Positions 46,262 through 54,786 of a DNA stretch of 64,000 bases are shown piece by piece; within the stretch, counting starts at the first letter, position 1, and the number at the start of each line of letters is the position of its first letter. Below the pieces are notes generated by a model that searched no databases, was not told the DNA's origin, and worked only from the letters and a program-made list of their open reading frames with translations. The DNA is from Fimbriiglobus ruber (GTDB taxonomy: Bacteria; Planctomycetota; Planctomycetia; Gemmatales; Gemmataceae). The stretch lies in NCBI RefSeq assembly GCF_002197845.1, contig NZ_NIDE01000005.1, positions 186,001 through 250,000 of the forward strand, written 5' to 3'. The position numbers were made by a program, and so were the translations under genes.

Positions 46262-46642
46262 CTATCGCGGCTTGCGCGGCGGGAAACGGCGGTCGAGCTG
46301 CTTGAGCCGGTTTTCGACGGCTACAGGCTGCTCCGCGGACTTCACCTCCGGAGCGGGCGGTCCCTGGACGGCGGGAGCCGGGGCCGGCGGGAGCTTGGTC
46401 GCGATCCGGTTGTGGATGGCCGGCGCGGGCGTGTCGACGAGCTGGGCTTCCGGGGCGGGCGGCCCGGTGAGCCCGGCTTGCTCGGCCACTTTCTTGTCGT
46501 GAATTTCCTGGCGGTCCACTTTCACGGTCGGTGGGGCGTCGATCCCGATCTTGACGCGGCCGTTGCCGAAGCTCACGACGGTGATCCGAATGTTGTTGTC
46601 GATGACGATTTGTTCGCCGATTTTCCGCGTTAAAACTAACAT
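46262..46642 (-). CDS. csrA: Carbon storage regulator CsrA with long C-terminal tail
   Basis: A 126-residue protein whose first ~60 residues are CsrA (MLVLTRKIGEQIVIDNNIRI, then VVSFGNGRVKIGIDAPPTVK and VDRQEIHD), including the RNA-binding Leu 4 region and the VDRQEI strand. CsrA dimers bind GGA motifs in mRNA leaders and control translation. The usual length is 60-75 residues; the extra ~60-residue tail here is rich in Pro and Ala and ends in KQLDRRFPPRKPR, a basic segment. The start has AGGAGG 7 bases upstream. No flagellar genes or FliW are adjacent. Confidence 0.92.
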   Translation of the reverse strand: MLVLTRKIGEQIVIDNNIRITVVSFGNGRVKIGIDAPPTVKVDRQEIHDKKVAEQAGLTGPPAPEAQLVDTPAPAIHNRIATKLPPAPAPAVQGPPAPEVKSAEQPVAVENRLKQLDRRFPPRKPR

Positions 46643-47161
46643 GGTGTCCCTCCTGGATGGCTCGTGGGGGGATTAAATAATCCACGAACCGGTGGCGCGG
46701 GTGAGCGCCGTTGAAACTCGTTGTTCGAGTGAAAGATACCCCGGCGGGGTCACACGGGCCGATCGGCCATAGACGGTGGGAGGACCGTTCTGGACCGCGG
46801 CAGGTGCCGGGGTGGGCAAGGCGGGATGCCGTTCGCCGCCCGTCGGGGGTCTCACCCGGCGGACACGACCGGAACGCATGGCTAAGCGCCGTGGGCGGCG
46901 CGATACCGGGGATGAAACCGTCCGCCGACTCCCGCGGCAGCGGCTTCCCGGAGAGGGCAGCCCGTCTTGAGCAGTACAGAGCTTAATTCGGATAAAAAGC
47001 CCGTGTCAAGCCGAGTTTTCCTCAGTTCCGGCACAACCACCGTCTCTGTTCCCGCCGCTGCATTGTACCGGCCGCGACAAGCCCCTACGGCTAAACGATC
47101 ATCTCGGCGGATTTAGTCGCGAGCAATGCGAGCAGTTTGCCCGCCCAAAGCGATCTGACAA
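46643..47161. other. 519-bp spacer, no gene seen
   Basis: Between csrA and the tetR-type gene there is no convincing open frame, no strong hairpin and no member of the repeat families seen elsewhere. It should include the csrA promoter. Confidence 0.5.
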
Positions 47162-47734
47162 TCAGGACTCGGCCGGCAATGATCTCATCACCGCGGCCAA
47201 AATCTCGTCCGAGAGGGCTCGGTCGTCCACGGCCCGGGCGAGAACGACGGCCCCCACCAGGCTGGCCATGATGTTTAACGCCTCACTGCGAGCCGCGGCA
47301 TCACTTTCGGCCGGGGTGTGGCGTTCGAGTATTTCGACGAGTCCCCGCAACCCGTTCGTGAAGGCGTGCCGGACTGCTTCGCTTCCCCTCCCAGCTTCCG
47401 TGCCCAAAGCCGAGACCAGGCAGCCGTCGCCCGGGTTATCTCTGTGGGTGTGGGAAAGATAATGGGCGGCAACGGCCGACAGTGGCGCGTCCCCGCCGCG
47501 CTCGACCAGTGCCTCCCAGCGCTCCCGCGACCGGGCCAGCGTCCGGGAGCAGATCTCAGCCATGAGGTCGTCCTTGGAGGCGAAGTGGCCGTAAAAGCCG
47601 CCGTGCGTGAGCCCGGCGGATTTCATCAGGGCGTCCACGCCCGTTTCCTGGAATCCTTGTTCGCGAAACAACTTCGCCGCGACATCGAGAATGCGCTCCC
47701 GGTTCTTCGCCGCCTGCTCCCGACTGACTTTCAT
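47162..47734 (-). CDS. TetR/AcrR-family transcriptional repressor
   Basis: A 190-residue TetR regulator. The N-terminal helix-turn-helix is RERILDVAAKLFREQGFQET followed by GVDALMKSAGLTHGGFYGHF; the rest is the ligand-binding helical domain with DGCLVSALGTEAGRGS. It resembles regulators of small-molecule efflux. It is divergent from an MFS transporter gene, and two operator-like palindromes lie between them, one overlapping the transporter's -10. It probably represses itself and the transporter until it binds a drug or metabolite, which is unknown. Confidence 0.92.
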   Translation of the reverse strand: MKVSREQAAKNRERILDVAAKLFREQGFQETGVDALMKSAGLTHGGFYGHFASKDDLMAEICSRTLARSRERWEALVERGGDAPLSAVAAHYLSHTHRDNPGDGCLVSALGTEAGRGSEAVRHAFTNGLRGLVEILERHTPAESDAAARSEALNIMASLVGAVVLARAVDDRALSDEILAAVMRSLPAES

Positions 47735-47760
47735 GACATTCCGCTCCCAGGTGCGTCACC

Positions 47761-47809
47761 TTGACATTTTACATGACGATCGTAATATTTCAATCATGAC
47801 TGGCGTCAT
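47761..47809 (+). promoter_or_regulatory. MFS promoter with tandem TetR operators
   Basis: TTGACA (47761-47766) and TAATAT (47783-47788) are 16 bases apart. Two palindromes share ATGAC-N4-GT(A/C)AT: ATGACGATCGTAAT at 47773-47786, within the promoter, and ATGACTGGCGTCAT at 47796-47809, over the likely start site. Starts are 23 bp apart, about two DNA turns. Confidence 0.7.
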
Positions 47810-47887
47810 TTAAGCGGTACGCGCCTACCATTTCCAGGAATGGCACGCTGTCACGCGTTAATCGAGAGCAAGAGGAAGCGAGATTTC

Positions 47888-49222
47888 ATGTCGAGCCAAC
47901 CAACCACTTCTCGCAACCGGTTGCATTACGCCTGGGTCGTTGCCGGCGTGACGTTTCTGATCCTTCTCGCGAGCGCGGGGGTCCGGTCGACACCCGGGGT
48001 GTTGATCGTTCCCGTGGAGCGGGAGTTCGGCTGGAGCCGGGCGACAATCTCTCTAGCGATCTCGGTCAACCTAATGCTCTACGGCTTCATCGGTCCGTTC
48101 GCGGCCGCCCTCATGGGCGGGCTCGGGTTGCGTAGGACTGTGGTGATCTCTCTGAGCGTCGTCGCGACGGGCGTGATGCTGACCACGCTGATGACGGCCC
48201 CCTGGCAGTTGGTGTTGCTCTGGGGGGTAGTCGTCGGCGGGGGGACCGGGATGACGGCGCTGGTACTCGGGGCCACGGTCGTTAATCGCTGGTTCGCCCA
48301 CCGGCGGGGTCTGGTACTCGGGGTGTTGACGGCGAGTTCGGCGACCGGGCAACTCGTCTTCCTGCCGCTGTTGGCGTGGATCGTTCAGGAAGAAGGGTGG
48401 CGGTCGGCCGTCTACCTCGTCGCGGGCGTGGCGATCCTGATCATCCCGCTGGCGGCGTTCCTCCTCCGCGACTGGCCGTCGGACGTCGGCCTCCGCCCGT
48501 TCGGGGCCGAGGGCGAAGAGGAGCGGGCTCCCGTCGTCACCAACCCACTGGCCGAAGCGCTCGGTGCGCTCCGCGTCGGCTTTCGCTCGCGCGACTTTTG
48601 GCTGTTGGCCGGCAGCTTCTTCGTCTGCGGCGCCAGCACGAACGGCCTCGTCGGAACGCACCTGATTCCGGCTTGCGTGGACCAGGGCATTCCCGAGGTT
48701 CGGGCGGCCGGTCTGCTGGCGGCGATGGGCCTCTTCGACCTGTTGGGCACGACGGTTTCGGGGTGGCTGTCGGACCGCTGGGACAACCGGAAGTTGCTCT
48801 GTTGCTACTACGCCCTCCGCGGGCTGTCTCTGATCTACCTACCCTTCGCCCTCGGCGGCGCGTCGTGGGGGCTCACGGCCTTCGCCATCTTCTACGGCCT
48901 GGACTGGATCGCGACCGTCCCGCCGACGGTGCGGCTGACGGCGGACGCCTTCGGAAAGGCGCGAGCCGGGGTCATGTTCGGGTGGGTGATGGCAGCCCAC
49001 CAACTCGGGGCCGCCGCGGCGTCGTTCGGAGCCGGTTCGGTCCGCGCATGGATGGGCGACTACGAAAAAGCTTTCCTCACCTCCGGCGCCCTCTGTCTGA
49101 TTACCGCGGCGATGGTCCTCCAGATCGGGCGAACCGCCCGGCGGCCCACGACCAGTGATTCCAAAGACGTCGAGCCCGAAGCCGCCCTGCCGCACGCACT
49201 GCCGCAGGGGGAGCCGGCATGA
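47888..49222 (+). CDS. MFS transporter, monocarboxylate-type
   Basis: A 444-residue, 12-helix major facilitator. The first half includes HYAWVVAGVTFLILLASAGV and EFGWSRATISLAISVNLMLY, typical of the oxalate/formate and monocarboxylate-porter branch, and the helix 2-3 loop is degenerate. The second half has GTTVSGWLSDRWDNRKLL, the MFS loop 8-9 motif. It probably exports or imports a small organic acid or drug. The ATG at 47888 was preferred over 47840 because the first helix then starts normally, with GAGGAAG about 10 bases upstream. Its stop overlaps the next gene by 4 bp. The promoter has TetR operators. Confidence 0.9.
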   Translation: MSSQPTTSRNRLHYAWVVAGVTFLILLASAGVRSTPGVLIVPVEREFGWSRATISLAISVNLMLYGFIGPFAAALMGGLGLRRTVVISLSVVATGVMLTTLMTAPWQLVLLWGVVVGGGTGMTALVLGATVVNRWFAHRRGLVLGVLTASSATGQLVFLPLLAWIVQEEGWRSAVYLVAGVAILIIPLAAFLLRDWPSDVGLRPFGAEGEEERAPVVTNPLAEALGALRVGFRSRDFWLLAGSFFVCGASTNGLVGTHLIPACVDQGIPEVRAAGLLAAMGLFDLLGTTVSGWLSDRWDNRKLLCCYYALRGLSLIYLPFALGGASWGLTAFAIFYGLDWIATVPPTVRLTADAFGKARAGVMFGWVMAAHQLGAAAASFGAGSVRAWMGDYEKAFLTSGALCLITAAMVLQIGRTARRPTTSDSKDVEPEAALPHALPQGEPA

Positions 49223-49794
49223 CCCGAAAGCTCGCTACCGGCTTGCTCCTGGCCCTGGCAGTCGTGACTCTGATCGTCGCGTACTGGCTCCCCCCGCGAA
49301 TCGGCCACCCAGTCACGCCTTTCATGGAGTCGGCGGCCGACGACGCCGGCGGCAAGCCGGTCGACCCGCTTCCCGGCGTCGCGATGGACCGGCCGACGGT
49401 GGTCGTCTTCATCCTGCCGGGGTGCGAATGCAGCGAAGCCTATGACGTCTTCATGCGCCGGCTCTTCGATGCCTATGGCGACCGGGTAGCATTCGCTGGC
49501 GTAGTTGTGGGCGACGCCCGGAGCGCCGACGAGTGGAAGGCGAAGCATCAAACGCCGTACCCGCTCGTAGCCGACCCAGACTTGGCAATCACCCGGGCGT
49601 ATGGGGCCGCCCGGTCGGCGTACACGGCGCTCGTGGTCGACGGCAGGGTCTCCAGGCTTTGGCCGGGATACTCCGCGGAAATGCTTCGTGCGTTGGGGGT
49701 GAAATTAGCAGAGATCGGCGACCGCCCCGAAGCATCGCTCGATGTCCGGGGCGCGCCGGAAGGGATGACCTCGGGCTGCCCGCTCGATCCGTAA
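49219..49794 (+). CDS. Membrane-anchored thioredoxin-like protein with CxC motif
   Basis: A 191-residue protein with an N-terminal membrane helix or signal anchor (LATGLLLALAVVTLIVAYWL) and an extracytoplasmic redoxin-like domain. The active-site region VVVFILPGCECSEAYDVFM holds a C-E-C pair instead of CxxC, followed by PLVADPDLAITRAYGAARSA, which resembles AhpC/TSA proteins. The start overlaps the MFS stop (ATGA), so it is translationally coupled and under the same TetR control. It may be a thiol-redox helper for the transporter or its substrate. The C-terminus (RGAPEGMTSGCPLDP) carries another Cys. Confidence 0.82.
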   Translation: MTRKLATGLLLALAVVTLIVAYWLPPRIGHPVTPFMESAADDAGGKPVDPLPGVAMDRPTVVVFILPGCECSEAYDVFMRRLFDAYGDRVAFAGVVVGDARSADEWKAKHQTPYPLVADPDLAITRAYGAARSAYTALVVDGRVSRLWPGYSAEMLRALGVKLAEIGDRPEASLDVRGAPEGMTSGCPLDP

Positions 49795-49838
49795 CGGAAA
49801 TTTGCTGTCAACCGAGCTGAATAAAAAACGCCGGTTGT

Positions 49839-51176
49839 TTACTTCCGCGGCATCAGGTCCATCACCGCGATCGTCATCGTCTGCACGCCCACGCGGATGC
49901 TCGGTTCGGGGAGCGGGGCGTAGCTGTCGCTGTGCATACTCGGGAGGATGGCCGCGCCGGGCTGCAACGACGCGGCGTACTTGTCCTTGTCGATCGTGCC
50001 CAGGAAGTACATGCAGATCGGGATGCCGGTCTTGCCGTATCGGCCGAAGTCCTCGCCACCCATGATCGGCGGCCGCTCCTTCACGTTGTCGTCGCCCAGG
50101 AACTCGCGGAACCGGGCCATCGTCTGCCGCGTCAGTTTCACGTCGTTGATCGTGGACGGGGTGAATTCTTCCAGGTCGACTTTCACTTCGGGCTCCGGCG
50201 CGTTCGCGCCCTGGGCGGCGGCCTTGCAGATGCGGGTGATCGCTTTCAGGATGTGATCGCGGACCGAGTCCTTGGTCGACCGGACGGTGAGTTGCAGCTT
50301 CACCTCGTTCGGGATGATGTTGTGCTTGGTACCGCCGTGGATCGAGCCGACCGTGACCACCGCCGGGTCGGTCGGGTTGACCTCCCGGCTCACGATGGTT
50401 TGCAAGTCGAGGATGATGCGGGCGGCCAGCACGACCGGGTCGACGGTCGTGTGCGGGGACGCGCCGTGCCCCCCTTTGCCCTTCACCAGGATGTCCACCG
50501 TGTCCACGTTCGCCAGGGCCAGTCCCTCGGAGTACGCGACCTGGCCGACGGGCAGGCGGGAGTCGCAGTGGAGGGCGAGGGCGTAGTCGGGCTTGGGGAA
50601 GCGCTTGAACAGGCCGTCTTCGAGCATGGCCCGGGCACCGACGCCGATCTCCTCGGCCGGCTGCCCGATGAGTACGAGCGTCCCGGCCCACTTGTCCTTC
50701 AGCGCCACCAGCGCCCGCGCGGTGCCGACCCAGCAAGTCATATGCACGTCATGTCCGCAGGCGTGCATGACGCCGGTGTTGTTCCCGAACCGGTCGCGGA
50801 CGCGGATCTCGCTCGCGTAGGGCACGCCCGTCCGCTCCGTGACCGGCAGGGCGTCCAGGTCGGTGCGGACCAGGACGGTCGGCCCTTCGCCGTTCTTGAG
50901 GACCGCGACGATCCCGTGGCCGCCGACCTTGGGCGTGACCGTGAACCCGAGTTTCTTCACCTCGGCCGCGATCCGGGCCGCCGACTTCTCCTCCTGGAGC
51001 GACAGTTCCGGGCTCATGTGCAAGTGCTGGTAGAGCGCGACGAGGTCTTTCGTCTCGGTATCGAGGATCTTGTCCACCGCCTTGAGCCGGTCCGCGAGGG
51101 CCGGATCGGCCGCGGGCGCGGCGAGGGCTGCGAGTGCGAGGAGCGGGAGCAAGCCGAGACTGCGGTACACGAACAT
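49839..51176 (-). CDS. Secreted M20-family amidohydrolase/peptidase
   Basis: A 445-residue zinc-dependent hydrolase of the M20D (amidohydrolase, aminoacylase-like) type. It has a signal peptide (YRSLGLLPLLALAALAAPAA). Metal-ligand regions are VMHACGHDVHMT, GQPAEEIGVGARAMLEDG and the late PIMGGEDFGRYG; the dimerisation domain contains GKGGHGASPHTTVDPVVLAA. It should cleave N-acyl or N-carbamoyl amino acids, or similar amides, outside the cytoplasm. The ATG at 51176 gives the signal peptide; the longer frame to 51344 is not supported. It is convergent with the redoxin-like gene. Confidence 0.93.
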   Translation of the reverse strand: MFVYRSLGLLPLLALAALAAPAADPALADRLKAVDKILDTETKDLVALYQHLHMSPELSLQEEKSAARIAAEVKKLGFTVTPKVGGHGIVAVLKNGEGPTVLVRTDLDALPVTERTGVPYASEIRVRDRFGNNTGVMHACGHDVHMTCWVGTARALVALKDKWAGTLVLIGQPAEEIGVGARAMLEDGLFKRFPKPDYALALHCDSRLPVGQVAYSEGLALANVDTVDILVKGKGGHGASPHTTVDPVVLAARIILDLQTIVSREVNPTDPAVVTVGSIHGGTKHNIIPNEVKLQLTVRSTKDSVRDHILKAITRICKAAAQGANAPEPEVKVDLEEFTPSTINDVKLTRQTMARFREFLGDDNVKERPPIMGGEDFGRYGKTGIPICMYFLGTIDKDKYAASLQPGAAILPSMHSDSYAPLPEPSIRVGVQTMTIAVMDLMPRK

Positions 51177-51381
51177 CGGCGAATCCTGGCGGTGTATCGG
51201 TGGGGAAATTGGGGGCCGGAAAGGTACGGATAGTAGACCACGCCAGCCGCCCGTGTACCAAGGAGAACTTGGTGAATTACGCCCGCGAAGACTTGCTCGG
51301 ACGCGATACTCTCGGCGAGGGCGAGAACCGTGCTGGTGCGCCATGTCGGATCAATGGGCGGGAGGGCGGCCGTGACCTGTT

Positions 51382-51675
51382 TTAGGTGTAGAGCGAAGTG
51401 CATCCCGCAGAGAGAGACGGCAGCGGACCATGTTCTGGTTTCATGCCAGCAGACGCGATCGATTTCCATGCGGATCGAACGGATTTGGGTCTTTTGTCGC
51501 ACCACAACCCGGCCTCGAACCCACGCGCCCGGGGAAACGTAGCGCGCCGACCACAACTCTCGAAGTCGGCTCCGATCCTGGTCAGGAGTTCGAGGACGGC
51601 GGGTCTTAACTCCGGGGCGAGAGCCCGGAGTTCGTCGACGGCTCCCGGCGTGAGCGAGTAGCGGAGCGGGTTCAC
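51382..51675 (-). CDS. Small hypothetical protein overlapping Panacea gene, toxin candidate
   Basis: A 97-residue open frame whose GTG start (51675) overlaps the stop of the Panacea-domain gene by 4 bp, as in toxin-antitoxin operons. The N-terminal half (LRYSLTPGAVDELRALAPEL, then RPAVLELLTRIGAD) looks like a helical hairpin of ParE/RelE-like proteins; the second half is Cys- and Trp-containing and not recognised. The C-terminal part might be frameshifted, since another frame (RSIRMEIDRVCWHETRTWSA) also looks protein-like. In Panacea systems the toxin partner varies widely. Identity is inferred from arrangement only. Confidence 0.5.
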   Translation of the reverse strand: MNPLRYSLTPGAVDELRALAPELRPAVLELLTRIGADFESCGRRATFPRARGFEAGLWCDKRPKSVRSAWKSIASAGMKPEHGPLPSLSAGCTSLYT

Positions 51676-52217
51676 CAGCCGACCACCTGGCGGAGCTGGT
51701 CCAGGGTGAGCCCGCTCGAATGAACCACGACAGGCCCGGTTTCCGTCTCGATCGGCTCGCCCGTCAGCCGCTGGTACTCTTCGCCGAAGAAGGCGGCCAA
51801 GTCCGCGGGCGAGATGACCTTGTTGCACCGACCGCTGTCGTCCGGATCGTAGTGGTTCCGCCAGGGCGCTTCCGAATGCGTCTTGTGCCTCAACCCGTAG
51901 GCCGAGAACTCGCGGTAGTGCTTCCAGACTTGCTCGATCGCCCGCTTCTGATCGGCAGACAGGTCGGCCGGCTCGCCGAGGTCCGGGATGGGCGATGCGC
52001 CCTGCCCCCACGGCTGGGCGTACACGTCGGGCACCACGGGCCCGTGCCACCACGCCTCGATCTGGTTGGCGAACAACGGGTGGCCGGTCCAGGCGAGGTG
52101 CCACCCCTGGCAGTAGTAAAGCAGCTTGTGCAGGACGAGCGGGGTCATCGGCTCCCCTTCGGGGTCCGTCGCCGCCAGCTTCACTAGGCACCGGGCCGCA
52201 TCAATCGCCGTGGACAT
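51672..52217 (-). CDS. Panacea-domain (DUF4065/SocA-like) protein, antitoxin candidate
   Basis: A 181-residue protein with the DUF4065/Panacea core: LVLHKLLYYCQGWHLAWTGH, then LFANQIEAWWHGPVVPDVYA. Such domains occur in SocA-type proteolysis adaptors and in antitoxins of PanAT systems, where they neutralise many different toxins. The ATG at 52217 follows AAGGGGGACGCGG, a good ribosome binding site; the longer frame to 52259 is less likely. A small gene overlaps its 3' end. It lies about 240 bp from a tRNA gene, a common site for acquired modules. Confidence 0.85.
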   Translation of the reverse strand: MSTAIDAARCLVKLAATDPEGEPMTPLVLHKLLYYCQGWHLAWTGHPLFANQIEAWWHGPVVPDVYAQPWGQGASPIPDLGEPADLSADQKRAIEQVWKHYREFSAYGLRHKTHSEAPWRNHYDPDDSGRCNKVISPADLAAFFGEEYQRLTGEPIETETGPVVVHSSGLTLDQLRQVVGW

Positions 52218-52419
52218 CCGCGTCCCCCTTCCCGCACAAGAGCCGCACGGACAGATCAAGCCGATCGGGGTGATCGGCCCGTTGTTGCCGTTATTAGCAT
52301 ACTAACCCCCGGAATATCGCGAGCAATGCCGGAGGGTACGTCGAGGAGCCGATCCGCAGACCTGTAAGGAGACAACAAGGAGTCGCTGAGCTGTTTTCGA
52401 CCCTTCCCCGGAAACGAAT

Positions 52420-52451
52420 AAACCCCGCAAGTTCTTATCCTTGCGGGGTTT
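52420..52451 (-). terminator. Terminator downstream of tRNA-Thr
   Basis: A perfect 12-bp stem (AAACCCCGCAAG with CTTGCGGGGTTT) and an 8-base loop lie 9 bp beyond the 3' end of the tRNA gene. Confidence 0.7.
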
Positions 52452-52460
52452 TGCGTTTAA

Positions 52461-52532
52461 AGCCGCCTCAGGGATTTGAACCCTGGACCCCAGCTTTACG
52501 AAAGCTGTGCTCTACCGCTGAGCTAAGGCGGC
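52461..52532 (-). tRNA. tRNA-Thr(CGU)
   Basis: A 72-base cloverleaf on the minus strand. The acceptor stem is GCCGCCT paired with AGGCGGC and the D arm is GCTC with GAGC. The anticodon stem CAGCT/AGCTG holds the loop TTCGTAA (anticodon CGT), and the T arm is CAGGG-TTCAAAT-CCCTG. CCA is not encoded. It reads ACG codons. Confidence 0.95.
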
Positions 52533-52781
52533 GCATCAGAAGCCGTTCATCCAAGAACCAATTCACTGGACCCGTGCCAAGGACACGGTAACCAGCGGGC
52601 CGGTTCAAGAATTTCTAAATTATCTACCGCCGGACCTTTGACAAGGCCAACCCGCGGTCGGAAATCGGGCCGGATATCGCGCCCCACCACCGAATCGAAT
52701 CGGCCAAGCCCGCTCGGTCCAGAATGGCGACGCTTGTCCCGTCGCCGCGGGCGAATTCGCCCGCGGCGACGTTCGAGGGGG

Positions 52782-54449
52782 TCATTTCCGTTTTCGGATT
52801 TCCTTGGCGGCGTCTTCAGCCTCTTTTGCCAGGCCACGGTCTTTACTCTTCAATGCGGCGATCTTTTCGATGGCCGGCAGACTGGCGCTCGTCCCGATTT
52901 TCGCGAGAACCCGGAGCGCGTCGATCTTCGTGTCCTTGTTCGCTTCGTCGAGGAGCGGGAGGACGGCCGGTTCCGCCGGCGGACCGATCGCGATGAGCGC
53001 GTTCCGCGCCTTATCGCGTTCGGTGCCGGTGATCAAAAGACCCGCGATCGGCTCGGCCGTCTCGGGCACTTTCAACCGGCCGAGCCCGGCCAGCGCGGCC
53101 GTCTTGACCGCGCCGGACTGATTCTTCAAGGCGTCGACCAGCACGGGCGCGTCTTCGGTGCCGGCCCAGACGGCCAGAGCCCGCGCGCACTCGTCCCGGC
53201 CGTGTGAATCGGTCGTCAGCCTCTTGGCGAGGGCGGCGACCACTTCCTTGCGGTGGTCGTCGGGCTGCATTTTCGACAACCGGTCGGCCGCGGCCGAGAT
53301 CTTAAATCCGTCCTCGCCGTTCAGGGCGGCGAAGATGTTCGCCCAGTCTTCCGGGCTGCCCGGCTCGGCCTTCTTGAGTTCCGGCAGGCTGACATTACCC
53401 GGGAGGCCGAACGCCCCTTGTTTGCCCACCGGCGCGCTCATGATCAGGATGGCCCCGATGCCGGCCGGGACGACCAACAAAGCGATCGCGGCGAGGACGC
53501 CGACCACCCCGATCATTCCGAGCGGCTTACCGGCTACCTTGGCCTGGGCCCGGACGACCGCGGCCGGGTTCGGTTCCGGGAGAACGTCGTCCTCCCGGAA
53601 CCGAATGTGGAGCGTTTCCCGGACCAATTTCTCCACCTCCTGGGCCGCCTCGACGTGCAGGAACCCGTAATTTGTGATCTTGGTACTGGTACTCGCCCCG
53701 CGCCGGCTCGTCGTCACGACGATCGTTTTGTCTTGCCGGAAGATGACATCCCCGGCCCCCTTGATGATGAAGCTGTTCTCGCGCTTGAGGCCGCGGACCG
53801 CCGCGGCGTCGTAGTGTTCCACCTGCGCGGTCCCGAAGTACTGGGTCCGCCACACGATGGCCCGCCGGTTCGTGAGGGCGTAGATGGTGTTCTTCGCCTG
53901 TTTTTTCGCGAAAGCGATGCCGAGGATTCCGATCAACAGCCCGAAGGACGGGAAGAGGATACCGATGAGGATCGGGATCAACGAAATCCCGCTGGCCCGG
54001 GCAACGACGCCGGCCACCAGGACCCCGATGCCGGCGAAGAAGCACCCGCCGATCAGAGTCCCCACGCCCCGTAACTGCATGACGCGCGGCGACGGCTGAC
54101 ACGCCCAGATCAACCGCTCGCCCTTCGTCAGCTCGGTAAAGACCTGTTCCAACAAGTTCCGGGGAAGTTCGGTCTGCGGCGCGTCGTCGGATTCGACCTC
54201 GTCCTCGTCGTCGTACTCGACTTGGGGTTGGGGCCGCGGCGCGACCGGGGCCGCCTGGCGGGGGCGCGGCGGGGGCGGGGGTGGCGGCGCGTCGTCAATC
54301 TCGGCGACGTCCAACACTTCTAACGGCGGTGGCGCGTCGGGTACGGTAATCGGGCTCTCGCACCGGGGACACTTCACCCGCTTTCGTGCGGCGGTGTCCG
54401 GCACCTTGAGTTGAGTCTGGCAGTCGGGGCAGACGACGGAAATGGGCAT
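52782..54449 (-). CDS. Zinc-ribbon, PH-like and HEAT-repeat membrane protein
   Basis: A 555-residue protein. Cys 7, 10, 27 and 30 form an N-terminal zinc ribbon (VVCPDC and VKCPRC), followed by a Pro-rich acidic linker (to ~105). Two membrane helices (VGTLIGGCFFAGIGVLVAGV and LIPILIGILFPSFGLLIGIL) are followed by a bacterial PH-like domain (YALTNRRAIVWRTQYFGTAQ), a third membrane helix near 330-350, and C-terminal HEAT-like repeats (ALKNQSGAVKTAALAGLGRL). The ATG at 54449 puts the ribbon at residue 7. The function is unknown, but the architecture suggests a membrane scaffold. The gene is flanked by a tRNA and a spacer and has no operon partner. Confidence 0.82.
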   Translation of the reverse strand: MPISVVCPDCQTQLKVPDTAARKRVKCPRCESPITVPDAPPPLEVLDVAEIDDAPPPPPPPRPRQAAPVAPRPQPQVEYDDEDEVESDDAPQTELPRNLLEQVFTELTKGERLIWACQPSPRVMQLRGVGTLIGGCFFAGIGVLVAGVVARASGISLIPILIGILFPSFGLLIGILGIAFAKKQAKNTIYALTNRRAIVWRTQYFGTAQVEHYDAAAVRGLKRENSFIIKGAGDVIFRQDKTIVVTTSRRGASTSTKITNYGFLHVEAAQEVEKLVRETLHIRFREDDVLPEPNPAAVVRAQAKVAGKPLGMIGVVGVLAAIALLVVPAGIGAILIMSAPVGKQGAFGLPGNVSLPELKKAEPGSPEDWANIFAALNGEDGFKISAAADRLSKMQPDDHRKEVVAALAKRLTTDSHGRDECARALAVWAGTEDAPVLVDALKNQSGAVKTAALAGLGRLKVPETAEPIAGLLITGTERDKARNALIAIGPPAEPAVLPLLDEANKDTKIDALRVLAKIGTSASLPAIEKIAALKSKDRGLAKEAEDAAKEIRKRK

Positions 54450-54786
54450 GAATTCTGATCCTAATAAAGAAACGGATTGGTCCCAGTTGTTCATCCCTGG
54501 GAATGACGAATCGATTTCAAAAGGTGGACTCTACCGGCACGAAATGATTTTCGCAACGATTTTCGAGCCCGCGGAATTTCTATCCTCCGGCGCCCGAGAA
54601 TCACCTCCGTCAGCGAATCGGCGCCGCGGCCGGCAAACGAGCCCGGGCTCATGGAAAAGGTGACAGTGCCGGAAAACAAAGCGGATTCCGCGCTCAGATG
54701 CGAAGGGGGTGTCTTGGAGATCCCGGACAGATTCGGCTCGTCAGAACTGAGGAACATCGACGCGGTTGACGGGCGCGAACGCGGGC
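54450..54786. other. 337-bp spacer, no gene seen
   Basis: No convincing open frame, hairpin or repeat was seen. It should hold the promoter of the zinc-ribbon/HEAT gene and the end of the transcript arriving from the right. Confidence 0.5.

Noticed and set aside
52220-52460. Integration site at the tRNA-Thr gene
   Set aside because: No integrase and no duplicated tRNA 3' end were seen nearby.
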